DNA of 49,753 nt from an uncultured Pluralibacter sp. (GTDB lineage: Bacteria; Pseudomonadota; Gammaproteobacteria; Enterobacterales; Enterobacteriaceae), in contig NZ_CAJYMB010000029.1 of the NCBI RefSeq assembly GCF_913775985.1, positions 1 to 49,753 of the forward strand, given 5' to 3'. The notes beneath the pieces were generated by a model, which ran no database searches, had not been told where the DNA came from, and worked only from the letters and a program-made list of their open reading frames with translations. Made by a program: the position numbers and the translations under genes. This document shows, one piece after another, positions 1 through 9,114 of this stretch (position 1 is the stretch's first letter; each line of letters begins with the position of its first letter).

Positions 1-24
1 TGCAGGCTATTTCCGGCGTGCATC
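1..24. other. Apparent 24-bp inversion inside gshA at the window edge
   Basis: Read on the plus strand, bases 1-23 encode QAISGVH, the conserved GshA motif that should follow RYGALM on the minus strand. The surrounding gene is on the minus strand, so the block is back to front. It is bounded by ATGCA/TGCAT, short inverted repeats that would allow a clean flip. The flip keeps the reading frame (24 bp). It is either a contig-end or assembly artefact or a genuine micro-inversion that changes the protein. Confidence 0.7.
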
Positions 25-449
25 AGCGCGCCGTAGCGATTTTTAAGCCCTTCCCGGTACAGCGTTTTTAGCCGACCGATATTTGAGGTGCCGTACTGCG
101 CCAGCTCAATATCCTGACCCGGTGCGATATAGCACGGCATGCTGAGCGGCCACATGCGCTCGTCACCTATATTGCGGGCGGCAAAGCGGTGAACGTCGCG
201 CAGCAGCGTGAGCATGTGATCGATATCGCCGTCGACCGGAGTAATAAACTCCAGCAGCGCTTCGGCAAAATCGGTAGTTATCCATTTGTGGGTCAGTGCT
301 GAACCGAGCGCAGCGGGGTGCCCGGTTGTTGCCAGTGAGCCATCCGCGTTTACGCGCAGCGTTTCGCGCTCGAGACCGCGCTGGATCCCCTTTAATGCCT
401 GAGGATGTTTTTCCAGCCAGGTCAGCGCCTGTGATACGTCCGGGATCAA
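1..449 (-). CDS. gshA: Glutamate-cysteine ligase, N-terminal part (cut by window edge)
   Basis: Catalyses the first step of glutathione synthesis, joining glutamate and cysteine with ATP. About 149 N-terminal residues are visible, starting [20 protein letters not shown] and running through the segments [14 protein letters not shown] and [19 protein letters not shown], which match E. coli GshA almost residue for residue. The start is TTG (447-449), as in E. coli, with a GGGAGG-type ribosome site just upstream. The gene continues beyond base 1. The last eight codons in the window do not fit the family: after RYGALM the conserved QxISGVH is replaced by HAGNSL because bases 1-24 appear inverted (separate entry). 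Identification is secure; the edge anomaly may be an assembly fault. Confidence 0.93.
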   Translation of the reverse strand, partial: MIPDVSQALTWLEKHPQALKGIQRGLERETLRVNADGSLATTGHPAALGSALTHKWITTDFAEALLEFITPVDGDIDHMLTLLRDVHRFAARNIGDERMWPLSMPCYIAPGQDIELAQYGTSNIGRLKTLYREGLKNRYGALMHAGNSL

Positions 450-705
450 ATTGACCTCCCGCCTGTCGAAATTATTTTATTAAGCATAATTGCCATCGTT
501 GACGAGTAAGAGTCTGCCCCAGCAGGCGTTATTTTCGCAGTCATTTTAGCCACGGGCAGCGCGGATAAACCGACGCGCCAATGAAAAGCTCGCGCCGCCC
601 CGCAGGGCGTTCAAAATCCACTGGATCCTGGTCGGGCGCAGCCCGGGGCTAAACCGGCAGGGAAATCGCCTGATGCAGCAGGCTCCTGGGTCACAATCAG
701 TCCAA

Positions 706-1134
706 TTATTGCCACCACGTCATACCCTGCAGCGTTACGACTGTAATAAGCATATAGCGTAACGCCTTGCCAAGGCATAAAAAAAAGAGCACGGGTCCCC
801 AGGCGACGCGCATCCAGCCGGCCAGCACACACAGCAGGTCGCCGATGACCGGCAGCCAGCTGAGCAGTAGCGCGGCGGCGCCGTAGCGGCTTAGCCAGCC
901 CGCGGCCCTGTCCCGCCAGCGGGAAGTGCTTCGCATGGGAAACAGGCGCCCAAGAATAACGTTAGTTACCCCTCCAGCGCTATTACCGATTGTTGCGGTT
1001 AACGCCAGCAGCCACGGCTTGCTGACGCCGCCGAGCAGCATGCCGGTTAATACCAGTTCGGAATTGCCCGGCAGCAGCGTGGCGCTGAGAAAGCTGCTGG
1101 CCAATAAAGAGGCCAGCGGCAGCGCATCGGTCAC
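706..1134 (-). CDS. yqaA: DedA/SNARE-associated-type inner membrane protein YqaA
   Basis: Small polytopic inner membrane protein of 142 residues, the same length as E. coli YqaA and closely similar (SFLSATLLPGNSE near the N-terminus, GNSAGGVTNVILGR in the middle, LSWLPVIGDLLCVLAGWMR and FFLCLGKALRY towards the C-terminus). It belongs to the broad DedA-like family, whose members are linked to lipid flipping and membrane homeostasis; the specific role of YqaA is not established. The start ATG overlaps the end of yqaB by four bases, so the two are translationally coupled. It lies between yqaB and gshA, as in E. coli. Confidence 0.93.
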   Translation of the reverse strand: MTDALPLASLLASSFLSATLLPGNSELVLTGMLLGGVSKPWLLALTATIGNSAGGVTNVILGRLFPMRSTSRWRDRAAGWLSRYGAAALLLSWLPVIGDLLCVLAGWMRVAWGPVLFFLCLGKALRYMLITVVTLQGMTWWQ

Positions 1135-1697
1135 AGCAGGCGCACGTCTACGGCATCCATGCCGGCCCGGCGGGCGGCCTCAAGGCCAAAGTCGGCGTCT
1201 TCGAATACCACACATTTTTCCGGCGCAACGCCCATCCGCTCGGCGCAGAGCAGGAAGGTATCCGGCGCCGGTTTATGATTCTGCACGTCGTCGGCGGCAA
1301 CTACCGCACTGAAATACTGGCGCAGGCCAAGGTGGTTAAGCAGCGCTTCGGCAATCGCGCTTTCGCTGCCGGTACCGACAGACATCGGGCGGCGGCCGTG
1401 CCACGCTTTAACAACGTCAATCAGCGGCAGCGGGCGGACAGTGTCCAGCAGCATGGCTTTTACCGCCTGCGTTTTTTCCAGCGCCAGCTGATGCGGATCG
1501 AGCGTCGCCCGGTTGAGTTCAATGATTGCCTGCGCAATGCGCCAGGTGGGTGAGCCGTTCAGGCCAACAATGGCCTGCTCGTCAAAATGCATATCGTAAC
1601 GACCGAGCACATCCCGCCAGGCCTGGCGGTGTGTGGGTTCGGTATCAAGGATGGTGCCATCCATGTCGAAAATCAGCCCTGCATAACGATCGTACAT
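1131..1697 (-). CDS. yqaB: Fructose-1-phosphate/6-phosphogluconate phosphatase, HAD family
   Basis: Cytoplasmic HAD-superfamily sugar phosphatase; E. coli YqaB acts on fructose-1-phosphate and 6-phosphogluconate. All HAD motifs are present in a 188-residue protein of standard length: FDMDGTILDTEP (motif I with the nucleophile and acid Asp), SVGTGS (motif II), the Lys of NHKPAPD (motif III) and VFEDADFGLEAA (motif IV). It overlaps yqaA by four bases and forms a two-gene unit with it. A phosphatase with a beta-phosphoglucomutase-like cap is the only alternative, and the genome position favours YqaB. Confidence 0.93.
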   Translation of the reverse strand: MYDRYAGLIFDMDGTILDTEPTHRQAWRDVLGRYDMHFDEQAIVGLNGSPTWRIAQAIIELNRATLDPHQLALEKTQAVKAMLLDTVRPLPLIDVVKAWHGRRPMSVGTGSESAIAEALLNHLGLRQYFSAVVAADDVQNHKPAPDTFLLCAERMGVAPEKCVVFEDADFGLEAARRAGMDAVDVRLL

Positions 1698-1763
1698 TAG
1701 GTCTCCGCCAGCAATATATAAGGAAGTTACTTTAGCTCAAACCGGGGAACTTGTCGCTGCCGC

Positions 1764-1798
1764 CAAAAACAGCAAAGGCACCTGACGGTGCCTTTGCT
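1764..1798 (-). terminator. Rho-independent terminator of the BON lipoprotein gene
   Basis: Perfect 12-bp stem (AGCAAAGGCACC, 1771-1782, with its complement at 1787-1798) and a TGAC loop. On the minus strand it is followed by GTTTTTGG. It begins 14 bases beyond the stop of the lipoprotein gene. Confidence 0.85.
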
Positions 1799-1811
1799 GG
1801 CGCAGAATGGG

Positions 1812-2126
1812 TTATTTTATCTGCATGTCGTTCTCAACGATGCGAACGCCGTTGATGTTGCGGGTGATCTCAATAGCCCGGTTAGCAATCTTCTGGGAAG
1901 AGACAAAGCCGCTCAGCTGAACGCGCCCCTTGAACGTGACCACTTTAATTTCAGAGGATTTCACGTCTTTATCGGCCAGCAGCTGGGATTTTACTTTGGT
2001 GGTAATGACTGAATCATCAATGTAACCGCCGGTGCTCTCCTTGGTGGAAGAACCCGCGCAGCCCGCCAGGGAGACTGCAACAATGGCGGCGGCGCCAAAT
2101 GTACAAGCCGATTTAAACCATTTCAT
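1812..2126 (-). CDS. Small lipoprotein with one BON domain
   Basis: A 104-residue exported lipoprotein. The N-terminus is a lipoprotein signal with lipobox LAGC (Cys23) followed by AGSST. Residues about 36-103 form one BON domain (DDSVITTKVKSQLLADKDVKSSEIKV, then GRVQLSGFVSS and INGVRIVENDMQIK), a fold found in OsmY and DolP and associated with binding membranes or envelope components. A Gly/Ala/Ser mixture after the lipidated Cys, without Asp at +2, points to outer membrane delivery. It stands alone between the tRNA cluster and yqaB with its own terminator. E. coli K-12 has no gene here to my knowledge. Its exact function is unknown; osmotic or envelope stress is a guess from the family. Confidence 0.85.
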   Translation of the reverse strand: MKWFKSACTFGAAAIVAVSLAGCAGSSTKESTGGYIDDSVITTKVKSQLLADKDVKSSEIKVVTFKGRVQLSGFVSSQKIANRAIEITRNINGVRIVENDMQIK

Positions 2127-2367
2127 GGATTTCTCTCCTTGCTATCTAAAAATAGAGTCTGACTGCTATAAATTAGACGTAAATCAGAAAGATGCAAGCG
2201 TAAATGTGCAAACAGAAGCGGATTGAAGATGGGCAGAATTAGCCATCAAAACAAGTGGTAGTACAGGGGATTATTGACTGAAGGGGGATGGTGTTCTCAG
2301 GGAAGAGGGTGCTTGCGATAGACCCGCAAACCATGAAACAACAGTTTAGCTGTTATCTCGGAGAAGA

Positions 2368-2438
2368 TGGTGCATCCGGGAGGATTACTCGGCTGCGCCT
2401 CGCCCTGCGGGCCGTTGCTGAAGCAACGTTATCCTCCC
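2368..2438 (-). repeat. tRNA-like spacer repeat A of the Arg tRNA cluster
   Basis: On the minus strand this unit ends with the same 3' end as the tRNA-Arg genes (ATCCTCCCGGATGCACCA), but the upstream part is not a tRNA body. The 3' half of the T stem (2378-2385) pairs instead with GGGAGGAT at 2431-2438, enclosing the hairpin CGTTGCTTCAGCAACG and the hairpin GCCCGCAGGGC. The spacer beyond it (CTTGCGATAA, ACCATGAAACAACAG, TTATCTCGGAGA) also recurs between the true tRNAs. Confidence 0.75.
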
Positions 2439-2499
2439 TGGTGCTTGCGATAATGCCGCAGACCATGAAACAACAGCTTAGCTGTTATCTCGGAGAAGA

Positions 2500-2576
2500 T
2501 GGTGCATCCGGGAGGATTCGAACCTCCGACCGCTCGGTTCGTAGCCGAGTACTCTATCCAGCTGAGCTACGGATGC
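2500..2576 (-). tRNA. tRNA-Arg(ACG)
   Basis: 77-nt tRNA with encoded CCA. Acceptor GCATCCG, D arm AGCTCAGCTGGATAGAG, anticodon arm CTCGG-CTACGAA-CCGAG with anticodon ACG, T arm GGAGGTTCGAATCCTCC. It matches the E. coli argQ/argV/argY/argZ type that reads CGN codons after ACG is edited to ICG. Last of three identical copies in the minus-strand transcript. Confidence 0.98.
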
Positions 2577-2619
2577 ATTGGAAAAACTGATGTACTGCTG
2601 ATACCGCGTGACGCGTAGA

Positions 2620-2690
2620 TGGTGCATCCGGGAGGATTACTCGGCTGCGCCTCGCCCTGCGGGCCGTTGCTGAAGCAACGTTATCCTCCC
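2620..2690 (-). repeat. tRNA-like spacer repeat B of the Arg tRNA cluster
   Basis: Same architecture as repeat A: tRNA-Arg 3' end with CCA, T-stem half (2630-2637) paired with GGGAGGAT at 2683-2690, and two internal hairpins. It is nearly identical in sequence to repeat A over the whole unit. Confidence 0.75.
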
Positions 2691-2751
2691 TGGTGCTTGC
2701 GATAATCTCGCAGACCATGAAACAACAGTTTAGCTGTTATCTCGGAGAAGA

Positions 2752-2828
2752 TGGTGCATCCGGGAGGATTCGAACCTCCGACCGCTCGGTTCGTAGCCGA
2801 GTACTCTATCCAGCTGAGCTACGGATGC
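2752..2828 (-). tRNA. tRNA-Arg(ACG)
   Basis: Identical to the copy at 2500-2576: 77 nt, anticodon ACG, encoded CCA. Middle copy of the cluster. Confidence 0.98.
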
Positions 2829-2981
2829 ATCGGGAAACTGATGTACTGCTGATATCACTGCAATGCATAAGACGACTTTCTGTCTTATGGGCCGCTGCTT
2901 AAGCAGCGTTCTCTTCCCTGGCGCTGAACCTGAGGTTTCAGACCACTCAACAACTTTGCCACCGTTATTGAAAGAAGAAGA

Positions 2982-3052
2982 TGGTGCATCCGGGAGGATT
3001 ACTCGGCTACGCCTCGCCCTTCGGGCCGTTGCTAAAGCAACGTTTTCCTCCC
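2982..3052 (-). repeat. tRNA-like spacer repeat C of the Arg tRNA cluster
   Basis: Third copy of the tRNA-like spacer. It differs from A and B mainly in hairpin loops (GCCC-GAA-GGGC for GCCC-GCA-GGGC; GGC-GTA-GCC for GGC-GCA-GCC), while the paired bases are kept. The outer stem loses one terminal pair (seven pairs instead of eight). Confidence 0.7.
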
Positions 3053-3113
3053 TGGCGCTTGCGATAAACTCGCATGCCATGAAACAACAGCCTGGCTGTC
3101 ATCTCGTATAATA

Positions 3114-3190
3114 TGGTGCATCCGGGAGGATTCGAACCTCCGACCGCTCGGTTCGTAGCCGAGTACTCTATCCAGCTGAGCTACGGATGC
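3114..3190 (-). tRNA. tRNA-Arg(ACG)
   Basis: First Arg tRNA of the transcript; 77 nt, anticodon ACG, encoded CCA, identical in the body to the other two. It follows tRNA-Ser after a three-base spacer, so the two must be separated by processing. Confidence 0.98.
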
Positions 3191-3193
3191 AAA

Positions 3194-3286
3194 TGGCGGT
3201 GAGGCGGGGATTCGAACCCCGGATGCAGCTTTTGACCGCATACTCCCTTAGCAGGGGAGCGCCTTCAGCCTCTCGGCCACCTCACC
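3194..3286 (-). tRNA. serV: tRNA-Ser(GCT)
   Basis: 93-nt class II tRNA with a long variable arm (TATGCGGTCAAAAGCTGCA). Acceptor GGTGAGG, anticodon arm CTCCC-CTGCTAA-GGGAG with anticodon GCT, encoded CCA. Matches E. coli serV, which also heads the Arg tRNA cluster. Confidence 0.97.
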
Positions 3287-3347
3287 ATACGCCTCTTGCG
3301 AGTGCTTCGAAGAACTTGTTTAAGCTCATCGTCGCTGCGTGGCGCAC

Positions 3348-3375
3348 ATATTACTTTCTGGGACTTATAAGTCAA
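3348..3375 (-). promoter_or_regulatory. Sigma-70 promoter of the serV-arg tRNA operon
   Basis: On the minus strand: -35 TTGACT (3370-3375), 16-bp spacer, -10 TAATAT (3348-3353), then the GC-rich discriminator GTGCGCC. This discriminator is the usual mark of stable-RNA promoters under stringent control. Confidence 0.8.
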
Positions 3376-3558
3376 TGGCTTTTTCCAACACTTTTATTTG
3401 ATTGCACACTTCACGCGCAATCAGGCGTCAAAAACGGCAAAAAGAGTGAATTATCAACAAAGAATCATTGGTTATAGGCGGTTTAAGCCATTTTTAGAAT
3501 GAGAGTCAGGGAGACAAAAAAGGAAGAAAAGCAGAGAAAAACGCGGGCGGGAAAGGTG

Positions 3559-3588
3559 TATGCGTCTCACCTTGCGGTGAGACGCATA
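3559..3588 (-). terminator. Strong hairpin after csrA
   Basis: Perfect 13-bp stem TATGCGTCTCACC / GGTGAGACGCATA with loop TTGC, directly after the csrA stop. The U-rich run expected for minus-strand termination is poor (CACCTTTCCC), so it may act as a terminator or as a 3' stabilising hairpin. Confidence 0.6.
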
Positions 3589-3592
3589 AAAA

Positions 3593-3778
3593 TCAGTAAC
3601 TGGACTGCTGGGATTTTTCAGCCTGAATACGCTGGTAGATCTCTTCACGATGGACAGAGACTTCTTTAGGGGCGTTGACGCCAATGCGTACCTGGTTACC
3701 TTTTACCCCTAAAACTGTCACGGTGACCTCATCTCCAATCATGAGGGTTTCACCAACTCGACGAGTCAGAATCAGCAT
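3593..3778 (-). CDS. csrA: Carbon storage regulator CsrA
   Basis: Dimeric RNA-binding post-transcriptional regulator that binds GGA motifs near ribosome sites and represses or stabilises target mRNAs (glycogen, motility, biofilm, central carbon flow). The 61 residues, beginning [18 protein letters not shown] and with the RNA-binding segment [18 protein letters not shown], look identical or nearly so to E. coli CsrA. A good ribosome site (AAGGAGCAAAG) precedes the ATG. It lies between alaS and the tRNA cluster, as in E. coli. Confidence 0.98.
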
Positions 3779-3970
3779 TCTTTGCTCCTTGAAAGATTAA
3801 AAGAGTCGGGTCTCTTGTATCCCGGCATTATCCATCATATAACGCCAAAACGTAAGCAATGACAAACACGTATCGTGTTTGCCGTCACGGCATTACCTTC
3901 TGGTAAACGTAAGTTTAGCCGATATACACAGTTTCAACCTGACTTTATCGTTATCGGTCTGGCTATGACA

Positions 3971-4000
3971 AGGCGCTCCGGCGAGAAGATCCGGGCGCCT
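3971..4000 (-). terminator. Hairpin downstream of alaS
   Basis: Stem AGGCGC-CCGG / CCGG-A-GCGCCT with one bulged A, starting 16 bases after the alaS stop on the minus strand. There is no clear U run, so termination strength is uncertain. Confidence 0.45.
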
Positions 4001-4015
4001 GCCGTTTTTGTGTTC

Positions 4016-6643
4016 TTACAGTTTTGCGCTGACCCAGCCTTTAACGCTGGCCAGTGCGGCCGGGAGAGCCGCTGCATCCGTACCGCCGGCTTGCGCCATA
4101 TCAGGACGACCGCCCCCTTTACCGCCCACCTGCTGGGCGACCATACCAATCAGTTCCCCTGCTTTAACCCGGTCAGTCACATCCTTAGAGACGCCAGAAA
4201 TCAGAGAAACCTTACCGTCTGCTACCGTAGCCAGAACAATAACGGTCGAGCCGAGCTGATTTTTCAGATCGTCAACCATGGTACGCAACATCTTCGGCTC
4301 AACGCCGGCAAGCTCGCTCACCAGCAGTTTAACGCCATTGATCTCTTCTGCTTTACCGGAAAGGTTTGCACTCTCCTGCGCCGCCGCCTGCTCTTTCAGC
4401 TGCTGCAGCTCTTTTTCCAGCTGGCGAGTCCGCTCCAGCACCGAGCGCACTTTCTCGCTCAGGTTGTGGCTGTCGCCTTTCAGCAGCTGCGCTACGTCGT
4501 TAAGACGATCGCTGTCTGCGTGCAGGCTGGCAATCGCGCCTTCACCGGTTACCGCTTCAATACGGCGAATGCCGGCGGCGGTACCCGATTCTGAAACAAT
4601 GCGGAACAGGCCGATGTCGCCGGTGCGCGAGGCGTGAGTACCGCCGCACAGTTCGGTTGAGAAATCGCCCATGCTCAGCACGCGAACGCGGTCATCATAT
4701 TTCTCGCCAAACAGCGCCATAGCGCCTTTTGCCTTCGCCGCTTCAAGCTCCATGATGTTGGTTTCAATCGGCAGGTTGCGGCGAATCTGGCTGTTTACCA
4801 TATCTTCGACCGCGCGGATCTCTTCCGGTTTCATCGCTTCGTTATGGGAGAAGTCAAAGCGCAGCGCTTTGTCGTTAACCAGCGAGCCTTTCTGCGCAAC
4901 GTGGGTGCCGAGAATCTGGCGCAGCGCTTCGTGCATCAGGTGCGTTGCGGAGTGATTCAGGCGGATGCGCGCGCGGCGCGCGGCGTCCACGTCGGCCTGC
5001 ACCGCATCGCCGACTTTCAGGGCGCCGGCGTTCAGTTTACCGATGTGGCCAATGGCCTGGCCGTACTTCTGCGTGTCGCTCACGGTGAAGCTGGCGTTGG
5101 CGCCTTTCAGCTCGCCTTTATCACCCACCTGGCCGCCGGACTCACCGTAGAACGGCGTCTCGTCGAGAACGACAACGGCGTCCTGGCCGGCAGCAATGCT
5201 GTCAACGCTCTTGCCGTCAACAAACAGCGCGGTGACTTTGCCGTTCAGCTCAAGATGGTCATAGCCTTTAAATTCAGAGGTGCCGTCAACGCGGATCATC
5301 GCGTTGTAGTCGGCACCGAAGCCGCTGGCATCGCGCGCGCGGCGGCGCTGCTCTTCCATCGCGGCTTCAAAGCCGGCTTCGTCAACTTTAATATTGCGCT
5401 CGCGGCACACGTCGGCAGTTAAATCTACCGGGAAGCCGTAAGTGTCGTACAGGCGGAAAGCGGTTTCGCCGTCCAGGGTATCCCCTTTCAGCTTCGCCAG
5501 CTCCTCGTCCAGCAGGGCCAGCCCACGCTCAAGGGTGCGGGCAAACTGCTCTTCTTCGGTTTTCAGCACCTGCTCAACCTGCGCCTGCTGGCGCTTGAGG
5601 TCTTCACCGGCGGCACCCATCACGTCAATCAGCGGCGCAACCAGCTTCCAGAAGAAAGTCTCTTTTGCACCCAGCATGTTGCCGTGGCGAATAGCGCGGC
5701 GGATGATGCGGCGCAGCACGTAGCCGCGGTTTTCGTTGGACGGGATCACGCCGTCCGCCACCAGAAACGCACAGGAGCGAATGTGGTCCGCGATAACCCG
5801 CAGGGATTTATTGCTGAGATCGGTTGCACCGGTCTCTTTCGCAACGGCTTTGATCAGGTTGCGGAACAGGTCAATCTCATAGTTGGAGTTGACGTGCTGC
5901 AGTACCGCGGTGATGCGCTCCAGGCCCATCCCGGTGTCGACAGACGGCTTCGGCAGCGGCTCCATCGTGCCGTCGGCCTGGCGGTTGAACTGCATAAAGA
6001 CGATGTTCCAGATCTCAATGTAGCGGTCGCCATCTTCTTCCGGGGATCCCGGAGGGCCGCCCCAGATGTGGTCGCCGTGGTCGAAAAAGATTTCGGTGCA
6101 CGGGCCGCACGGGCCGGTATCGCCCATCTGCCAGAAGTTATCTGACGCGTAAGGCGCGCCTTTGTTATCGCCGATGCGGATAATGCGCTCGCGCGGGACG
6201 CCAACGTCGTTAGCCCAGATATCAAAGGCTTCATCGTCGGTTTCGTAGACGGTCACCCACAGTTTTTCTTTCGGCAGGTTGAACCAGTTTTCACCGGTCA
6301 GCAGTTCCCACGCGTAGTTGATGGCGTCGTGTTTGAAGTAGTCGCCGAAGCTGAAGTTGCCCAGCATTTCGAAGAAGGTGTGGTGACGTGCGGTGTAACC
6401 GACGTTTTCCAGATCGTTGTGCTTACCCCCCGCGCGCACGCAGCGCTGGGCGGTGGTCGCGCGGGAATAATTACGCTTGTCGAGACCAAGGAATACGTCC
6501 TTGAACTGGTTCATCCCGGCGTTGGTAAACAACAGAGTCGGATCGTTGTTCGGCACCAGGGAGCTGCTGGCAACAACCTGGTGTCCTTTACTGTGGAAAA
6601 AATCGAGAAACGCCTGACGGATCTCAGCGGTGCTCTTGCTCAT
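4016..6643 (-). CDS. alaS: Alanyl-tRNA synthetase
   Basis: Charges tRNA-Ala in the cytoplasm and edits mischarged Ser/Gly. At 875 residues it is one shorter than E. coli AlaS. Class II catalytic motifs are at the N-terminus ([48 protein letters not shown]). The editing domain shows the zinc-binding pattern HSATHLMH ... ELCGGTH, and the C-terminal oligomerisation domain ends [15 protein letters not shown]. It lies between recX and csrA, as in E. coli, in its own transcript. The E. coli enzyme represses its own gene through a palindrome near the start of transcription; a candidate is listed separately. Confidence 0.98.
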   Translation of the reverse strand: MSKSTAEIRQAFLDFFHSKGHQVVASSSLVPNNDPTLLFTNAGMNQFKDVFLGLDKRNYSRATTAQRCVRAGGKHNDLENVGYTARHHTFFEMLGNFSFGDYFKHDAINYAWELLTGENWFNLPKEKLWVTVYETDDEAFDIWANDVGVPRERIIRIGDNKGAPYASDNFWQMGDTGPCGPCTEIFFDHGDHIWGGPPGSPEEDGDRYIEIWNIVFMQFNRQADGTMEPLPKPSVDTGMGLERITAVLQHVNSNYEIDLFRNLIKAVAKETGATDLSNKSLRVIADHIRSCAFLVADGVIPSNENRGYVLRRIIRRAIRHGNMLGAKETFFWKLVAPLIDVMGAAGEDLKRQQAQVEQVLKTEEEQFARTLERGLALLDEELAKLKGDTLDGETAFRLYDTYGFPVDLTADVCRERNIKVDEAGFEAAMEEQRRRARDASGFGADYNAMIRVDGTSEFKGYDHLELNGKVTALFVDGKSVDSIAAGQDAVVVLDETPFYGESGGQVGDKGELKGANASFTVSDTQKYGQAIGHIGKLNAGALKVGDAVQADVDAARRARIRLNHSATHLMHEALRQILGTHVAQKGSLVNDKALRFDFSHNEAMKPEEIRAVEDMVNSQIRRNLPIETNIMELEAAKAKGAMALFGEKYDDRVRVLSMGDFSTELCGGTHASRTGDIGLFRIVSESGTAAGIRRIEAVTGEGAIASLHADSDRLNDVAQLLKGDSHNLSEKVRSVLERTRQLEKELQQLKEQAAAQESANLSGKAEEINGVKLLVSELAGVEPKMLRTMVDDLKNQLGSTVIVLATVADGKVSLISGVSKDVTDRVKAGELIGMVAQQVGGKGGGRPDMAQAGGTDAAALPAALASVKGWVSAKL

Positions 6644-6674
6644 AATTATCCTGAAATCAAGCTAATGATGGTCG

Positions 6675-6710
6675 CAGTCAGCCGGTGAACAGTTTCTGTC
6701 CAACTGACTG
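6675..6710 (-). promoter_or_regulatory. Inverted repeat upstream of alaS, possible autoregulatory operator
   Basis: CAGTCAG (6675-6681) and CTGACTG (6704-6710) form a 7-bp inverted repeat 31 bases upstream of the alaS start. E. coli AlaS is known to bind a palindrome flanking its own transcription start, and this is the only palindrome seen in the leader. The assignment is by position only. Confidence 0.35.
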
Positions 6711-6773
6711 ACTGACGGAAAAAGTGGGAATAAGATAAGTTTTCTTTGGAGGGAAGTAAAATCCCGTATAGGG

Positions 6774-7274
6774 TCATTCGTCAATATTTCGCCAGATATT
6801 CTGAATATCCTCCATCAGATAGCCGCGATTGAGCAAAAATCGCTGAACTTTCACTTTCTCCGCAAAAGTTACCGGCAGCGGCTCGCCAAACTTGCGCTGC
6901 GCCTGCTCGCGGGCCTGCTGCTGCCAGTCGGTTTCGCAGTCGTACAGCGCGCTGTCTATCTCCGTTCGCGCGAGCCCTTTCTGGTTCAGCTCCTGGCGAA
7001 TGCGCGCCGGGCCGTAGCCCTTGCGGCCACGGCTGGCGATAAACTGGCGGGCAAAGCGCGCGTCGTCGAGATAGCGGCACTCGTAGCACCACGCAATAAC
7101 CTTTTCGACATCCTCAGGCGGCGCATCCGCCGGCTCAGGGCCGTTTTTGGTCATCACCGGCTGCCCCAGCTTGCGCCGCAGCTCGTGCTCGCTGTGATCC
7201 CGCATTGCCAGAATGCGGATAGCCCGGTCGAGCAGCCGCGCGTAGGCGGAGCGCCGGGGTTCGTTTTCAGACAT
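6774..7274 (-). CDS. recX: Recombination regulator RecX
   Basis: Small cytoplasmic protein that caps and inhibits RecA filament growth. 166 residues, the same length as E. coli RecX, with the usual three tandem helical repeats: [61 protein letters not shown], and the C-terminal [21 protein letters not shown]. It starts 73 bases after recA beyond a terminator, so its expression probably depends on read-through from the SOS-controlled recA promoter, which keeps RecX far below RecA. Confidence 0.96.
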   Translation of the reverse strand: MSENEPRRSAYARLLDRAIRILAMRDHSEHELRRKLGQPVMTKNGPEPADAPPEDVEKVIAWCYECRYLDDARFARQFIASRGRKGYGPARIRQELNQKGLARTEIDSALYDCETDWQQQAREQAQRKFGEPLPVTFAEKVKVQRFLLNRGYLMEDIQNIWRNIDE

Positions 7275-7290
7275 AGATCTTTACCCGAAT

Positions 7291-7323
7291 TAAAAAAACA
7301 AAAAGGGCCGCATCCGCAGCCCT
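7291..7323 (-). terminator. Attenuating terminator between recA and recX
   Basis: Minus-strand hairpin AGGGCTGC-GGAT-GCGGCCCT (one mismatch) followed by TTTTTGTTTTTTTA. This is a typical intrinsic terminator and leaves recX to partial read-through. Confidence 0.85.
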
Positions 7324-7347
7324 CATTAACGTTAACATCAGTAGTAA

Positions 7348-8485
<1,138 letters not shown>

Positions 8486-8489
<4 letters not shown>

Positions 8490-8983
8490 GCATTTTGTCG
8501 AAATTGTTGCCACAGCATTCGCAGGGCAAAAATCGTCGCCTGGCGACGCACCGATTCCCGGTCGCCGTCGAAGCGTTCAACGTGGGTAATGCCCTGCCCG
8601 CTGGCGCAGGCAAGCCCGAACCACACGGTGCCGACGGGCTTCTCCGCGCTGCCGCCGTCCGGCCCGGCGATGCCGCTTACCGACAGCGCGTAGGTGGCTT
8701 TTGCTGCGCGCAGCGCCCCGACGGCCATCTCTGCAACCACTTGCTCGCTCACCGCGCCGTGGGCCTCAAGCGTCGCTTCACTCACGCCGATCATCTGGGC
8801 TTTTGCTTCATTGCTGTAGGTTACAAAACCGCGCTCGAACCACGCCGAACTGCCGGCAATATCGGTGAGGGTTTTGGCTATCCAGCCGCCGGTGCAGGAT
8901 TCGGCCGTGGTGACCGTGGCGCGGCGCGCTTTCAGCGCCAGCCCCACCTGCTCGCTAAGCTGCATCAGTTCTGAATCTGTCAT
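8486..8983 (-). CDS. pncC: Nicotinamide-nucleotide amidase
   Basis: Hydrolyses nicotinamide mononucleotide to nicotinate mononucleotide and ammonia in pyridine nucleotide recycling (E. coli PncC, formerly YgaD; CinA C-terminal domain family). 165 residues, the same length as E. coli, with the family motifs TTAESCTGGWIA near residue 25, GFVTYSNEAK near residue 52 and SVSGIAGPDGGSAEKPVGTVW near residue 100. The stop codon lies within the recA -35 element, so the two genes are packed without a spacer. No CinA N-terminal domain is fused. Confidence 0.95.
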
Positions 8984-9086
8984 GGTATCCCGCCTTGCCG
9001 GATGAAAAGAGGTGACAAAGATAGCACTTCCGGCAGAGATATGGGGACGAGGTGGGAAATTTACGAGGGCGGTTCAGAAAAGGTTT

Positions 9087-9106
9087 CGCCCCGCCTGCGC
9101 GGGGCG
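9087..9106 (-). terminator. Terminator of the metal ABC transporter operon
   Basis: Perfect 8-bp GC stem CGCCCCGC / GCGGGGCG with a four-base loop, nine bases after the last stop codon and followed on the minus strand by AAACCTTTTC. Confidence 0.7.
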
Positions 9107-9114
9107 AGAAAACG

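Noticed and set aside
2294-3190. CRISPR-like array of repeats and spacers
   Set aside because: The repeats are tRNA-Arg genes and tRNA-like spacers of unequal length and spacing, with no cas genes nearby.
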